Of a DNA stretch of 64,000 nucleotides, positions 1-11,939 are shown in pieces. Under the pieces are notes generated by a model that had not been told where the DNA came from, made no database searches, and saw only the letters and a list, made by a program, of their open reading frames with translations. This stretch comes from Lithospermum erythrorhizon. Taxonomy: Eukaryota; Streptophyta; Magnoliopsida; Boraginales; Boraginaceae. A program made the translations under genes and the position numbers. Each line of letters opens with the position of its first letter. Within the stretch, counting starts at the first letter, position 1. Location: assembly GCA_019722365.1 (NCBI GenBank), contig JADFUC010001205.1, positions 541,314 through 605,313 on the forward strand, written 5' to 3'.

Positions 1-588
1 TAATATCGAGCCGAGAAGGAATCGCAGCAGTCTGATGTGGCGTTGAGTTTTTATTTCATGTATGAAATTAAATCGTGATTCTAAATTGAGAGTTGATTGA
101 AATCAACGAGATATTCAATCGAGAGTTTTACACTAATAATGTAAAATATAAATTAGACGAAATCGAATTAATTAACCTGCTAGTTTAATTAATTGTTTAA
201 CTAGTTGAGCTCATTAGTGACTTGTTAATTACTTACTCGTTAGCATTTAAGTTAGTTAACGATTTAAAGAGTTGGCTTGTTAATTAAAACGAGCTGAGCT
301 ATTCGGATTAAATGGAACGTGTCTATATAAAGGGGAATGTTAAAGTTGAAAAACCTAATTCTTCGCGCGTTTCATGCCACTATCTACCCTTCCATAACCG
401 TGGCTTGTCGAGCCTTGAAGCATTTTCTTATCCAATTTTTTGAGATTCTAGCAAATCGATCATGTAATTGACTTCGCTCTGAGATTATTGGATTAGCTGG
501 GCGTCATCTATTGAGTCTTGTGCTAGGGAATACAAAGGAAGCCGTGAAAGACTTGTTGGTGATTTTCATTTGTCTTTATGTAGCTCAA

Positions 589-643
<55 letters not shown>

Positions 644-740
644 TATATATTTTATGTAGTTACGATTATATCAGTTTAAAATGATCCACAATATGCTTAT
701 TTGTTATGATTATGAACAAGTTTTGCGTAGACTTTTCCAT
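1..740 (+). repeat. LTR-like dispersed repeat, copy A (cut by window start)
   Basis: This is the plus-strand copy of a family seen four times in the window. Shared landmarks are an A/T-rich block of taat/aactag words, then a run of ttaacgag-like words, a TATATAA box near 325-331 and a downstream segment containing ttgttggtgatttt. That order (upstream region, TATA box, transcribed tail) fits an LTR. The tail appears to end near 739 in cttttcca, next to copy B in reverse. No coding sequence is seen. The 5' end lies outside the window. The family assignment (Ty1/copia-like or TRIM-like) is inference. Confidence 0.55.
593..640. repeat. (AT)n microsatellite
   Basis: A perfect run of alternating A and T, about 24 units, sits in the 3' part of LTR-like copy A. 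Runs of this kind are prone to length error and polymorphism. Confidence 0.95.
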
Positions 741-1690
741 GGCTGATAGAAAAAATTATGTAATGCAATACAAATTTAAACAAATAGGATACGAGAATCA
801 ATTTGGTATTTATAATCATCAAATCTAAATAATATATTACAATATATTAATATCAAAAACTTATAGTGGAGCCGAATAAATCACCAACAATTCTTTCCCT
901 TCAGCTCCTGCGAGATTCCTATTTGTGTAGCACACTTGATAAATCAACTCTGCTTCCGGTTGATCCTTGGCCCAAGGGATGAAATCTAAACTAGTCTATT
1001 AGAACACACGAGGTGGATGAAAGAATCAAGTCAAAATTATAATTCTTGAACTTGATAAGGATTAAAACCACTTTAGAGAGGAGGTGCATTTGAATTTTTT
1101 CTTCGATTACATTGGGTTTTTGTATGTGTTATTTAACTTTAATAAAACCCATATAAATAGAGTCTCATTAATTAAACCTAAGACCCAACCAAATAGTTAA
1201 TGAGCCGGCTCGTTTAATTTAAACTAACCCGTTAAGAAAATACTACTAACGAGTTATTAACAAGCTTAAATAACTATTTAATTAATTAAACTATCATGTT
1301 AATTAATTCAAGTTGTCAATTAATATTTTACATTATCGATATAAAATTCCGATTGAAATTTTATTGATTATAATCAATTTCTCCAATTTACCAAATATAG
1401 TTTAATTTCATACATGAAATAGAAATCAACATCAGCAGCGTAGTATTGGCAGGCCTTAGGCTCGAGGCAAATACTTGGCCAGTATAATAATATAATTGTG
1501 TATTATTATTATTACGCGATTATACATGAGATCTAAATATGACATAATCCTGGTATTATCATGAGAACGACTAGCTGAAATTACAATTACCCCAGTTTTG
1601 TGTCTACATTAACTAAACAAGCCAAATGAATTGTTACACTAATTATATCGCAGCGGACATAGTGGTAAACGATATTCATTGATTTTTAAC
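740..1690 (-). repeat. LTR-like dispersed repeat, copy B
   Basis: This is the reverse-orientation relative of copy A. Read on the minus strand it shows the same order: an upstream block that begins near ctaactag-type words, the same lysine-codon-like A/T words, a TATATAA-like box near 1150, then a tail containing gaattgttggtgattt near 885-900. Its left end (tgnnnnnnagaaaaaatta) resembles the left end of copy C at 61.35 kb. Length (about 950 bp) agrees with copy C. Boundaries are approximate. Confidence 0.55.
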
Positions 1691-4600
1691 CTCCAGCTTT
1701 GCCGCTGGGCGATTACTTTACAATTCCTTTACTCGAGAGGCTAAAATGACTGGAATTTAGTCCAGCGTAAGCAATCGAGTCCCAAACTCATTGAGAAGGC
1801 TTGAGATACACGCATATATCCAAGGATGGATAAATCCGCATAATATATCAGCGCTTTACTCTTATACCATTTATTATTAAGCTAAATATCTTTGTTATGA
1901 TCCCAGCAAGGCGGAGCGTTTGACATAGTCGAGAACACAAACTCATTTAACTTAGATAGTTATATCACATTAGGTCTAAATTGCTAAACTTGGGCCAGCA
2001 TATATACATATCTTCTATGATTTTCGTGATTAAACCGGTTCACCAGTTATACAAGCGGCCACATAAGATTGATTAGATTCCTGAAGCTCTCATGATCCAA
2101 GAAAATTGATCATCAATCAATCACTGTGTTGGTCATCAAATGTTAGTTGGTCCAAAACCATCAGCATCTGACTAGGAAAAATTGGCTATCTTACATTTCT
2201 AGACTTGAAAAGGTTCTCTTGTCAATACTTATATGTGACCTCTCTAGAAACCACCGACTTGCCTTGGGATTTATTATTTCAACCAACTGTGAAACAATAA
2301 ATGACTATATGAATGAATTATTCATTCATATATTGCAGTTAATAATCACATTTTAAAATAAGAATTACCTTGTTCAATCAATTGTTTAACTTATTCAGGA
2401 AAATGAACTAAACTCATTTGAACACTTGCATCGTTCAGTTTCTTCTACGATCTCGTGAAATCAAACCTTGATTTAATCACAGAAGAATATATGAACTCAC
2501 AGAAATGCTTTGCTCGAGGTCAGCATGTGGATCCTTAATCTTGCATGAATGCTTAGATTCCTTTAGGACATGCAAAGCCGGAGAGCGATGATTATAATGG
2601 CGTCCTTAACGAGAAAGCTACTTACAAGTAGTCTTTACGTGCATATTAGCAGTAACTGATGGAATCGGCGATAGCGAAGATTATCTGATTAGTTCATATA
2701 CAATTGTAGGCAAAAGCGGTTTTAAGCCTTTTGCCCTGAGCTTGTCTTGAAAGCTGTGGAGCATTCTTATACGGGTCCATTTGCTTTTCAAATACCGCTT
2801 ACATTCGGTGAAATTGGGCCCGTTAGTTAAATTAGCCAACAAAGACAAAGCCTCGTTTTGGTATATATATAAAGACTTATTTCGATTTTATGGCGATTCA
2901 TTTCTCGGGTTATGGGTAGGCGGGGTTTACAACACAATTAAAGTGTGTTAAAAGCACTCTACTCGAGATTAAATGCATATTCTTTAATAACGGTATCAAC
3001 AATACAAATTGGTGGTAATGTTGTAATTAGTTTAAGTTTCTTTAGTTTACTCTTCGGTATACTAGACTTCGACCCGTTTATAAATTTCTTGGCTAATAGT
3101 GTTGTGGGACGTATCCGTAGCTGATACCATGATTCAGTGAAGATCAACAAGCTGATCCATTTCTGTAAAACCCGTAGATTCTGATATAGAATGGTGATAT
3201 GTGTGATCGTGATGTACAACGCATGATCCTAACATGATACGGTGGATACCATCTGGCAGATTCCAACCGCTCTCGATCGCTTGAGGTCGCAGACGGACCT
3301 AATAGAGAGTTGCCTTATCGATAAGAGAATCGTCTATCATAGATTTTATTCACCTCAAGCTTCATGATGCATTATGCTTAACAAGAAAATGTCATCTAAG
3401 CTTATATTTCTTGACTAATATAGCATATGTCATATATATGTCGAACTTCTAGTACAATCGATTCGATGCCATTACGCTTTCAAGATTGTATGAGGATTTA
3501 TTTAGTACTAAATGTGTAAAAATATTGTAATGCGGTTGTACTCCCAACCTTTAGGAACTTCGAGGTTTATCTTCGCTCTTGACCGCAGTTTGATCAAAAT
3601 ATCAAGATGAAGATTAACTTCCGATATCTTGTATCACCAGTTTTGCGACTTGGATATTGATAATAGTATGTCGTTTTCGTTCTTATTCTCCATTTGAGAT
3701 GTGAACTTCTAATAACAATGTCAAGTATTCATCATCAGAGTCATTGCTTAGGAGCATTCTTTGGATCATTCGCCTAAGCACGTATGTTACATTACGCGCG
3801 TGGGTAATCAATAAGGAAATGTTTGAAATAGACATGTGCATAGTCGACAATGGATACATTGACATGGTGAAACCAAATGTTTGGTACATTTATTACTATA
3901 TGTTCATTAAATGAAAACACGTTTCTTACTTCGATGAATCGCCGTCAGAAGGTAGAGGTAGTGGGTTCTATACTGCGACTTCGTGTACTCCAGTTCTTTT
4001 CACTTTCAAAATGACCCCCAGAAGTCATCATTGGAGTATGGGTATTCGCTATCATCATATCTATTTGCATTAGGCATCAACAATGCATCGGAATCCGCTT
4101 ATAATATTCTGATATAATCGAAGGAGTTATAATCTTGGATTGGTTTCTCACAGGAAGCGTTTGAATACATTCGAGTCATATGTTACTTAGCCTTTATCTT
4201 TCATAATGAAGATACTATAGATATAATAAATTATAATTCTATAGTGGATGAAAATATTTACCACTTTCATAGATTATTTACATGATGATATATCTCGGCA
4301 TTAGACCGGTGTTTAAATTGTAATACACTTGGTGACATAATAAGCACAATCATCTGAGGCGTTTAAAGTTTGTTTATCAAACATAACTCTTGAAGTTATG
4401 TCCTTGATTGAGTATAATGAATAAATTTAATTTAAGGTAAATGCAGCAACTTTTGATATGTGAATTTATTCCGTTCAATTTCAACTACATTGAACACGAT
4501 TCTTTGCCCAGCCATCAACTGACTAGTGACATATCTAGAATGAAAATTATTTTGGTATATAAAATTAATAGATTTATCCATTGTGTTGTAAGCTTTATTA

Positions 4601-5190
4601 AACACAATTCTTTATTTCTGATATCTTATTAGGTATGCTTTTAAGATCGAGAATGATGTCTCGTTCAGCGAATAATACTTTAAATGTCGATGATAACTTA
4701 ATTTAAAATTTGATAGTATTTATATGGTCCTCCCCAATACTGCTTATCAGATACGATGTATCATTAAATGACTTATAATACTCGATAAACTTATGTGAAC
4801 AAACTAAACAGATTAACGAGCCTCCAGCCCAAGTCTAGTAGAGGATTGACTCATTTATCTTTGCATGATTAAACCTGTGAAGTCTTTTAAAGTCATTTTC
4901 ATGAGTGTTGCTTTCGATTATTTACATTATTTAAAATATCGTGTGTGTCCTTTAAGAAAGAAGAACAAAATGAAATTCCTGTCGAGGAATCCGCGATAGA
5001 TAGAAATATGTAGGTGTCCTTAATTAAATATGACATCGGCTTTCTCATATAGGTCAAAGAAAATGGTTTGAAATTTTAACCATTAAATTGGAGGATTTAA
5101 GCGCTGCTCTTATAATGTAGTCACTTTGTCATTTAGAGGTCAATTATCTTCTTTGTGTTTTTATCTCACAGCTCTTATCATATTTGGGTT
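1691..5190. other. Unclassified AT-rich region, no gene recognised
   Basis: About 3.5 kb next to LTR-like copy B. Only short open frames occur (under 90 codons) and none matches a family I know. Copy B on the minus strand would place the body of an LTR element here if copy B were its 3' LTR, but I could not find reverse transcriptase, RNase H or integrase motifs on either strand. It may be a non-coding internal region, a very decayed element or plain intergenic DNA. Confidence 0.4.
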
Positions 5191-5199
5191 AAATATGCC

Positions 5200-6690
5200 G
5201 TCAAGTCGGGGCTCTCCCAGAAGATTTACCGAGCATAAAGCGGATACTGCGCCTCCACTGCTTGGGGGGGATAAACTCCCATTACGCTGTGACTACTGAG
5301 CCGTGGGGTTCTTAAGGTTCGCAGTGCATCTCACATAGCGATCTTTGACAGGAGCCCCCAAGCTTAAGGGTCTTACGTTGTACTGCGCGCGCGCCGCCTT
5401 CTCCAGAGCGCTCTGCTGGCTGCTCGACCAAGCGCCCCGAGGTGAGTCTTGTCCAGGCAATTATTCTCCACTTGGCTGCTCCTTTTTTTGTCTCTTTAGT
5501 GTTTCCGCAGTCCCCCGCTACGCTACTTGATTTCTTCGGTCTTGAGGGAGTGGTTGTGATGCTTCTGAGGGTTTGTCCTGCTTAGAGGAGGCTGGTAGTC
5601 GTCTTAAGGAGGCTGAGTGGGGTCTCCTCGGGGCCGGTCGGTTGGAGGGTGGTGGGGAACCAAAGAAGGAGAGGCTCGTGAGGGAAAGGCGTCCTACACC
5701 GTCGCCTAAAAACACGGCCGGCGGCTTGCCACCAGTATCTTTATTCGGCCGTCTCTTGAGGTTGTGAAAGGCCAGAAGGAAGGCGTGCGAGCCGAGGCTA
5801 CCGTGAGAGAGACAACCTCGTCTTTGGCGAGGATGAGATCTTTGCAAACCCCACGTCGCTGTTGGACCCGGCTAACAAAGAGCGATGCGGACATAGATCA
5901 TAGAGAAGGCCACACTTGGAAAGCGCCCGGACACGCGGGGAGGCTGGGTGAGGCAGTGCGAGGAGCTCGGGCGTGGGGCGTGACTGCTCTTTTCGGCCGT
6001 TTACTTGGAAAGGTATCCGAGAGGCCGTGCAAGCCGGAGCCGGAGAAAGTAAACTGGAGGTTCAGCACCCTTTGGGATTCGGTGAGAGGATGTACCGTCC
6101 TTCTAACTTATGATTTCGTTATTCGATGACCGATGCTGAATACTTCCACTTTTCACTTTGTACTATGCTCACCTTTTACCTGTTGCGTTTTGAGCTATTT
6201 TAGTTCTATTTTATGTCTGTTTGGCACTTATGCCTCCATGTTAGCAAGGGCTCACCTCCAGGACCTAGAGATTAGGGGAAGGATCTCGGGCTTTGCTAGC
6301 TCTGGTCCTGCAACGAGTTTTTGTGTCCACCAATGCATTCCGTGCGGATCTCACTGATGTGACGGGAGGGATGTGAACACCTAGCCGATGGGTGTATTGT
6401 ACATGGGGCGTCTCCCTTTACCCATAACCTCCTCATACTCCAGCCTTGAAATTTGGTTCTCTCTGTCGGTCGAGCGATGGAATATGCTCAAACATTTAAA
6501 TAGACACATCGATTTGATTAAATCCGTCATTTGCTTTCAGGGTAGGCTGGGCATAATTGACACTACTACATAGAACTTATTGAATCCTCGGGGCCGGTTT
6601 TTAGAACCAAGTTTTTTTCAAAAATACCAAAAATACAAGGGGTGGCTTTAATTGGTATTTCCTCGAGGCGATCTGCTGACTCGCGACAGC
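5200..6690. other. GC-rich stretch beyond the second RNase H, unassigned
   Basis: This lies where integrase would be expected for the minus-strand gypsy element. Minus-strand frames are open for up to about 109 codons (5518-5847), with basic, serine-rich translation. I could not find the HHCC zinc finger, DDE triad or the C-terminal integrase motif. The composition contrasts sharply with the AT-rich DNA to the left, so a boundary lies near 5190. It may be the decayed 3' part of the gypsy element or another inserted sequence. Confidence 0.35.
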
Positions 6691-7110
6691 CTCGTCGCTT
6701 GACAAATGAAAATCGCGCTGACATCCCAAAATCCACCGTTTAATCATCCAGGATGTGTTCTGCCCCAAAGTATTTTCTCAATGAGAGCCCATTGGCAAAT
6801 GCTTCATACTCAACCGCCGCCACGGTCCGAGTCTCCATTTCTACTGAGGGAGATTATCCGGGGCTTGGAGAACTTCGTACTCGTCGGCGTGTCTTGGAGG
6901 TCCCAACTTCGCTCAACTTATGGATTTGTCTATCCGTCAGTCAGTGAGATAGCTACAGTATCTGCTTGGCATCTGTTGATCCGTGACTACCTCCGCGTGT
7001 GCTTAAAGTTTTAGTTTTACATTTTGCATTATGCGAAGGCAACTTCTGCATTGCAGGATACGGTAACCCGCTCCATCGCGGCGAGATAATACACGGCCTA
7101 CTGCGCGTCT
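6690..7110 (-). pseudogene. Gypsy RNase H and second (Tat-type) RNase H, broken
   Basis: RNase H degrades the RNA strand of the RNA:DNA hybrid during reverse transcription. The first domain is seen on the minus strand around 6967-7002, where the translation gives AHAEVVTDQQM, matching the AH..VVTDQPL block of gypsy RNase H. The second domain lies at about 6780-6830, with VEYEAFANGLSLRKYFGAEH matching the AEYEAL..GL..A...GA motif of the extra RNase H in Tat elements. Stops and frame changes separate and interrupt both. They follow the reverse transcriptase in the expected order. Confidence 0.75.
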
Positions 7111-8220
7111 CTTTCGCAGTGAGGAACCTTTGCCAAGCGCCGACTTCGAGAAACAACGGCGCATGACATCTTATGCGGCGGGCGTGCTAACCTTTCACGG
7201 AGATTGCGGAGTACGCGACTCACAAGAGGACTCCTCATCTGGCGGGGTCGTTCAACTTGCTTTGCCAGCTTTAAAGAAGAGATGAACAAATATAGCCCGT
7301 CCTTTCTACTCATTGTTTGTGGGCTCATTACAACAGCGGCTACTATCTTTGTCGGGGTTAGGCTCAATTCCCCTACAGGCGATCTATGCTTAACTTGAGA
7401 ACTTGCCGAGAGGTCACTAGACAGCTTATCCTGGTTGATCCGCAGGTTATACTTCCGCAGATTCTCAAAGCTCTCCCGAAGGTTGGCTTTGTGGTCTGTT
7501 TAGCCTCTGACTGCAATGAGCGTGATCAGCGTATATTTAGCGACCCATTGATAGATGCGGTGCTAGGTTACAAACGCCGTTTTCTCATCTTCTTGACCTT
7601 AAATATCCGGTCTTGTAGGAAAGATCCAGAAATCCACCACTTTATACCACTGCCTGCCCGGAATCGGCCGGCACAATACCATGTTGGGCGAGAAGATAGC
7701 AATCCTCAGGGCGGGCGTTTATTGATCTTTGGTGAGGTGATTGTACATCCGTGGGGGTCCCATTTGGTTTTGGAGACTAACACCCGCGTTGGTGACCATG
7801 TGGGGAAAACGAAACTCACGGATTGCGTTGCCCCCGTGACTTATACCTCGCCGGATGGGCTTCCCTTACTCGCTCAGAAGGCCGCTTCTTTGCTTGACTG
7901 TCTTGTGGTGTGGGTCAACATATGAGTGGGGTGGACCGACATGGCAGTCCGCCCGGGATATCTTTTGGCTCCCAAGTAAATATATCTCGGTACTGCTTGG
8001 GACGGATGAGCGTAGCCTCGTGCTGCACTTTGATGTAGTGCCTATTTTGAAGATCTTTGCGGATCCGCTTTCGCCGAGCGGAGGATACTGCGGATCTCTT
8101 TATGCGGTCGCGCTAGGGCTTTCTTCCGGAATCTCCAAGGTACACACGTTTCCGATCTGGTTATTCGAGGCCACCGTGACGTGGTGCTGCGGCTTCACTG
8201 CTTTATCGCGACTTCGTTGA
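7110..8220 (-). pseudogene. Gypsy reverse transcriptase, broken and shortened
   Basis: The minus strand carries recognisable blocks of Ty3/gypsy reverse transcriptase. At about 7566-7592 the translation EDEKTAFVT matches the DEEKTAFIT block before the fingers-palm region. At about 7430-7495 HKANLRESFENLRKYNLRIN matches the H..HLR..F..LRKY.L.LN block after the catalytic YVDD. At about 7310-7365 PTKIVAAVVMSPQTM matches NPEKI.AI..M..P.T. The YVDD motif itself is not intact: the segment between the first two blocks is shorter than normal and degraded. Plus-strand open frames here (for example 7386-7925) are antisense shadows. Confidence 0.8.
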
Positions 8221-8549
8221 GGCTAGATAGTATCCTGGAATTACTTAGCGGTACTCCTTTGTATCTCTTCGGTCAGGTACCGCGTGGGGGCTGGCTTGAA
8301 CTGCTGTGGGGATACCACCGCCTCGAACTATGACAACGCCCGGTAGCTATTATCGTATTCTGAAGCCCCGTCACGTAAATGTCCATGAAAGTGAATTCCA
8401 CCATCTTACATTATTGTTGGCATTGCTGGATGATTTCCCCATAACCATGAGGTTAGAGACCCCCGAGGGCTTCTTGTATCCGTTAATCCAGCAAGCGGAG
8501 TAGCCTTGGTTGTCGTGCTCGGGTTATCCCGGTTTGGTATCGTCAGCAG

Positions 8550-8760
8550 GATATCCACGAGCTCAGTGTCTACCCGGCGTCCATACCTCGAAAGTTGGTT
8601 ATCGCGGAGTGATGACCAAAAGATCGCCTTGAGGACATTATCCCTCCAAAATCCTTCCTAGAGAAGGACAAATCTGGAAACTCAGGGCGTGCCCCCGCGG
8701 TTATAGCATATATGTCCCGGTATGCGATAGCTTCGAGAATCTCCCCTACTATTTCTTTGC
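8550..8760 (-). pseudogene. Gypsy retropepsin (protease) region, degraded
   Basis: The minus-strand translation around 8580-8690 contains PDLSFSRKDFGGI followed by HHSAITNFRG. This matches the ITFSRKDL.G...PHDDALVI.A.I.NF block that leads into the DSGSS catalytic motif of Tat-element aspartic protease. The catalytic DSG itself is not readable because of frame breaks after the block. In an intact element this enzyme cuts the gag-pol polyprotein. It lies between gag and reverse transcriptase, as expected. Confidence 0.7.
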
Positions 8761-8849
8761 CCCGAGATACCATTGACCCTTCCGGTAATGTTGGGAGGTG
8801 GTCGAGGGGATCTCGACTGTCCACGTCAAGCGCCCGATTCACGCTGCAG

Positions 8850-10220
8850 ATGCTCATATGGACATAATCACTTCAGCTGCGCCCATTGAAACTATCTTGA
8901 TCTTGAGTAAAGCAATCATCGATATCATGCCCGTGATCTTTGTGGTTGTGGAAAAACTTTCACCATATCCCTGCGTACTGCGGTCTTGCCGAGGTGGCTG
9001 CGGTAATAGCCGCCTATCTTCAATTTTCAGGAACACATTCATGAGATCTTCGAGGGGTCGGATATTCGTCTTCCCTCGCTTGCTCTTCCTCTTCCTTGGA
9101 TCGCTTGGGCGTGAGAGAAGCTCCTACTCGGCGAGCCGGCCGGGAGTAAGCTCTATTGGGTGCCGGATCCGGTCAGGCGTTTACTGCTTGGGCTCGGGGC
9201 TGCGTCTTGGGTGATGTCTGCCCGATTCGGCTTTCCTGCACGCCGCCACCGGCCCGACCTCTGCCTCCTCGATCCGAATGTATTTGTAGGCCCCGTTCAT
9301 TGAACTCCTCCAAATAGAGGTTGCCTTTGGTGACTCTTTGAACTGCTTTCGGTATGAAGCCTCGAGAGTAAACACCGCAATCTTACAATTGGCCGGGTAT
9401 CGGGTTGAACTCCGCCGGAACCCGGCTCACGGAAGAGGCGATTGATTCGATCTCCACTACGTGGTGGTCATCAAGGGTTGTCATCTTGTCTGCCGAACCT
9501 CCTGCACAGGTTCGGGTGAATCGATTTTTGAGCTCCTCGAGAAGGATGTAGTCACTTGGAGTGCTTTCGGTTGAACCCAACACAATGCCGGGTCACGAGC
9601 CAGTGGCCGGAAAGGCCACTTTTTATTGTCGAGTGGTGAAAGGATATCGAGATTGAAAATCCCCACGATGCTCCTCGGTCAGTTTTCCTAAATGAACAGT
9701 AGCAGCGGGGAAGTTTGACCACTACATGATGGTGCCGGATGTCGGTGAGAAAGAGGACCCGGCCCTACGGTGTTGGTCACAAAAGCACTTTGTTTAGCAA
9801 CTCGCGGAAAGAGTTCTACTGCGCCCATGAGCGCCATTCTGTCGGGGCAGGCGAGCACATCTTGTGGCATGGCCTCGTGGCGGCCTCTAACGTCTGTAAC
9901 CGGCTCATTTCACTAAATGCGGGGGAGTGTGGGTGTATGTCTCTTCCCGTCTACCGGACGGGGCCGACACCTCGGGATTTTCTCCCAGTTGAGGGAGTAT
10001 GCCCAGAGGCTGGCTGGCATCGCGGTAACATTGGTGCATCATCCATTGGATTATCCAGGCTTCTTCGGTGGATATTGAATTTCCGGCCTACTGGCGCGTT
10101 CCTAGTCGTGCCAGGTTGACCCGGTTTTGGGATATTGGGTGAGGCATCGCCTACGGTGATCATGGAGATAAATCGAAGAGTTGAGTCTATCGTTCCCCTG
10201 AAGGTTGTTGTCGATACTCC
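8850..10220 (-). pseudogene. Gypsy gag with zinc-knuckle-like motif, broken
   Basis: Gag forms the virus-like particle. Near 9250-9300 the minus-strand translation AYKYIRIEEAE matches the A.KYI.LEE block of Tat gag. Near 9000-9040 NVFLKIEDRRLLPQPP matches the block just before the knuckle, and near 8905-8955 HNHKDHGHDIDDCF matches the C..H.DHGHDT.DC motif. The first cysteine side is altered. The N-terminal part (9.4-10.2 kb) is in several frames, with KLTEEHRGDFQ around 9665-9695. Frames shift repeatedly. Confidence 0.75.
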
Positions 10221-10229
10221 CATTTATTT

Positions 10230-10830
10230 GCATGATAATAGTTGAAATGAGTGGGTGGTGACTTTCTTAATCTGAAGTCTCAACGTGATCGCTAATGATG
10301 TTCGGTTGGGTTTAATCTTTGGGCAGTCCACAAATCTCAATCGAAATTTGATACGCCTGGCCAAATAAGAGTTCATCTTAGCAGGGGTAGTTGCCGGCCG
10401 GGGAAATACTCGACGATAAGAAAGTCGGTAAAGTTGAAAGTTTAGTTTATGAAAAAAGTATTTGGGTATCAAGTGAACTTACTTGATTTGCTAGAGTTTA
10501 CCTTTTTATAGTTTTACCGGACATTCTTTGTCGAGCATGATGGCTCGCCCCATTCTTAGATTAATGATTTGCGGCTCATTAAGGACCAAGTAATTATGGA
10601 CTTAATTACTACCTTAATGGTGCCGAATCAAGCCGTTGATTTTCTAATGAATCTCTTTTTTTTTATTCTGCATTTGGGCGGCAGCCTTTAGTTTGGGCTT
10701 TTCGCTCACGGCCCCGCTCGTATGGTCCAGGTCCATTTATTCGGTTCTTGTTCATGATCCATCTTCGAAGGACTCAATCTCGTTGGGCCAATCTTTAGAG
10801 CAGCCTATTTAATTATGGGATTATCAAAGG
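10230..10830 (-). repeat. Probable 5' LTR/leader of the gypsy element
   Basis: On the minus strand this segment precedes gag. It has a TATAAAAA box at 10503-10510 followed by a transcribed leader rich in short C/T tracts, which fits the U3-R-U5 order of a gypsy LTR. No second copy was found at the other end of the element, so the limits cannot be fixed by LTR comparison. Confidence 0.5.
10503..10510 (-). promoter_or_regulatory. TATA box of the gypsy leader
   Basis: TATAAAAA on the minus strand, about 285-580 bp upstream of the first recognisable gag-side frames. It is the expected position for a U3 promoter. Confidence 0.5.
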
Positions 10831-10859
10831 GGTTTGAAAATAGTTTTCCATTGTCGATC

Positions 10860-11560
10860 ATTTTAAATTATTTATATTATATTCTCTCCATCTCAATTTC
10901 TAAGAGATTTCTGAAAAAATGCAGGAGCTAAGCTTTGGAAATTAATGGCGACCAAGATAGCTCGAAAATTGATCAAGTAAAGCTTGAGAAATTAGCTGAA
11001 GAAGAGAGTGTGTGGAGAGCATTGAGAGAGAAAATTAGCCTTGAGATGTGTTATCGATTGAAGCTCGATTATTAGTTTACAATTTACATTAGCTATCAAA
11101 ATTGATGGAGATTTGGATAGTGTGTAACATTTAAAATAATACAGGGGAGTATGGTACTAATTAAATTATAAAGTTGGTAAGGTGAATTTTTTTTAATAAT
11201 ATAGGGGGTTGGCTCCAATGTCGAAAGTCATAGTTCATTACTCTTTTTGTATATTAATGGTTATTAATGATAAAAAATATAAATTATATTATTTTATAGT
11301 ATGTTTTTCTTCTTTTGACACATTTTAGACCACATTTATTATTTTCTCAAAAAAATCAATAATGCCAATTACTTTAAGCTTATTTTTACCTTATAGGTAA
11401 TATGTATCAATTTATTTAACGAATTTTGGTACCCATACTAATTAGGTGCATAAAATAAGTACTCTTTTTTAACTTTTTTAAATTATATCATCTTAGAATA
11501 TTACATTTTAATAATATGTACCATTTTTACATTGAAATTGAGTACATATGAAGATTAATG
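10860..11560. other. AT-rich intergenic DNA
   Basis: Outside the gypsy relic. There are runs of A and T, no open frame of note and no repeat that I can match elsewhere in the window. Confidence 0.6.
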
Positions 11561-11683
11561 AAAATTATCAACCATATCATTAATGAGCCGTAGCCGTTCT
11601 CGGGTGGAATGTACCCTTATGGACCATTTCGGATGATCTAGATAGGCATGTAAACTTGTTGAACCTACAGAATCTGAACAGGG

Positions 11684-11925
11684 TTCGAATCGGCTTGAGC
11701 ATAAGAATTCGAGGTTCAGTTCGGCTCGAGGTTCGATTCGATTCGAAAAGTTCGAAGGTTCGAGGTGCGGTTCGAACGTTTGAGGTTCGGTTCGAAATTC
11801 AATCGAAAAATTCAAATTTTAATGTCAAAATATGAAAAAAATTAAAAAAATTATGTGGTTCGAGCCGAACATCGAATCGAACTTTTCAAGCTGAACTTCT
11901 CGAGCCGAATCGAGTTTTTAGGTTC
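11684..11925. repeat. Foldback repeat built from ttcga/ttcgg words
   Basis: The left arm is made of gaggttcggttcgat-like words. The right arm (about 11,858-11,925) contains the reverse complement of the same words, for example tcgaacttttcaagc against cgaaaagttcgaa. The two arms flank an A/T-rich centre, so the strand could fold on itself. A MITE-like or satellite-derived origin is possible. No target duplication was identified. Confidence 0.5.
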
Positions 11926-11939
11926 TTTTACAACGGTCT

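Larger units (their letters stand above)
5200..10830 (-). mobile_element. Ty3/gypsy retrotransposon relic, Tat (Retand/Ogre-like) clade
   Basis: This GC-richer block carries, in falling coordinates, a leader/LTR-like segment, gag with a zinc-knuckle-like motif, protease, reverse transcriptase, RNase H and a second (archaeal-type) RNase H. The extra RNase H after the first is diagnostic of the Tat clade of plant Ty3/gypsy elements. Every domain is broken by stops and frameshifts, and the RT appears internally shortened. No integrase motif was found beyond the second RNase H and no 3' LTR could be matched to the 5' one, so the 3' part is either lost or unrecognisable. It cannot transpose on its own in this state. 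Confidence 0.8.

Noticed and set aside
1691..5190. Copia polyprotein on the minus strand next to LTR-like copy B
   Set aside because: Position would allow it, but none of the catalytic or conserved blocks could be found in any frame.
5518..5847. Minus-strand open frame of 109 codons in GC-rich DNA
   Set aside because: No recognised domain. Open frames are expected by chance in GC-rich DNA, so it is described only as part of an unassigned stretch.
7386..7925. Plus-strand open frame of 179 codons
   Set aside because: It is antisense to clear gypsy reverse transcriptase blocks on the minus strand and has no similarity of its own.
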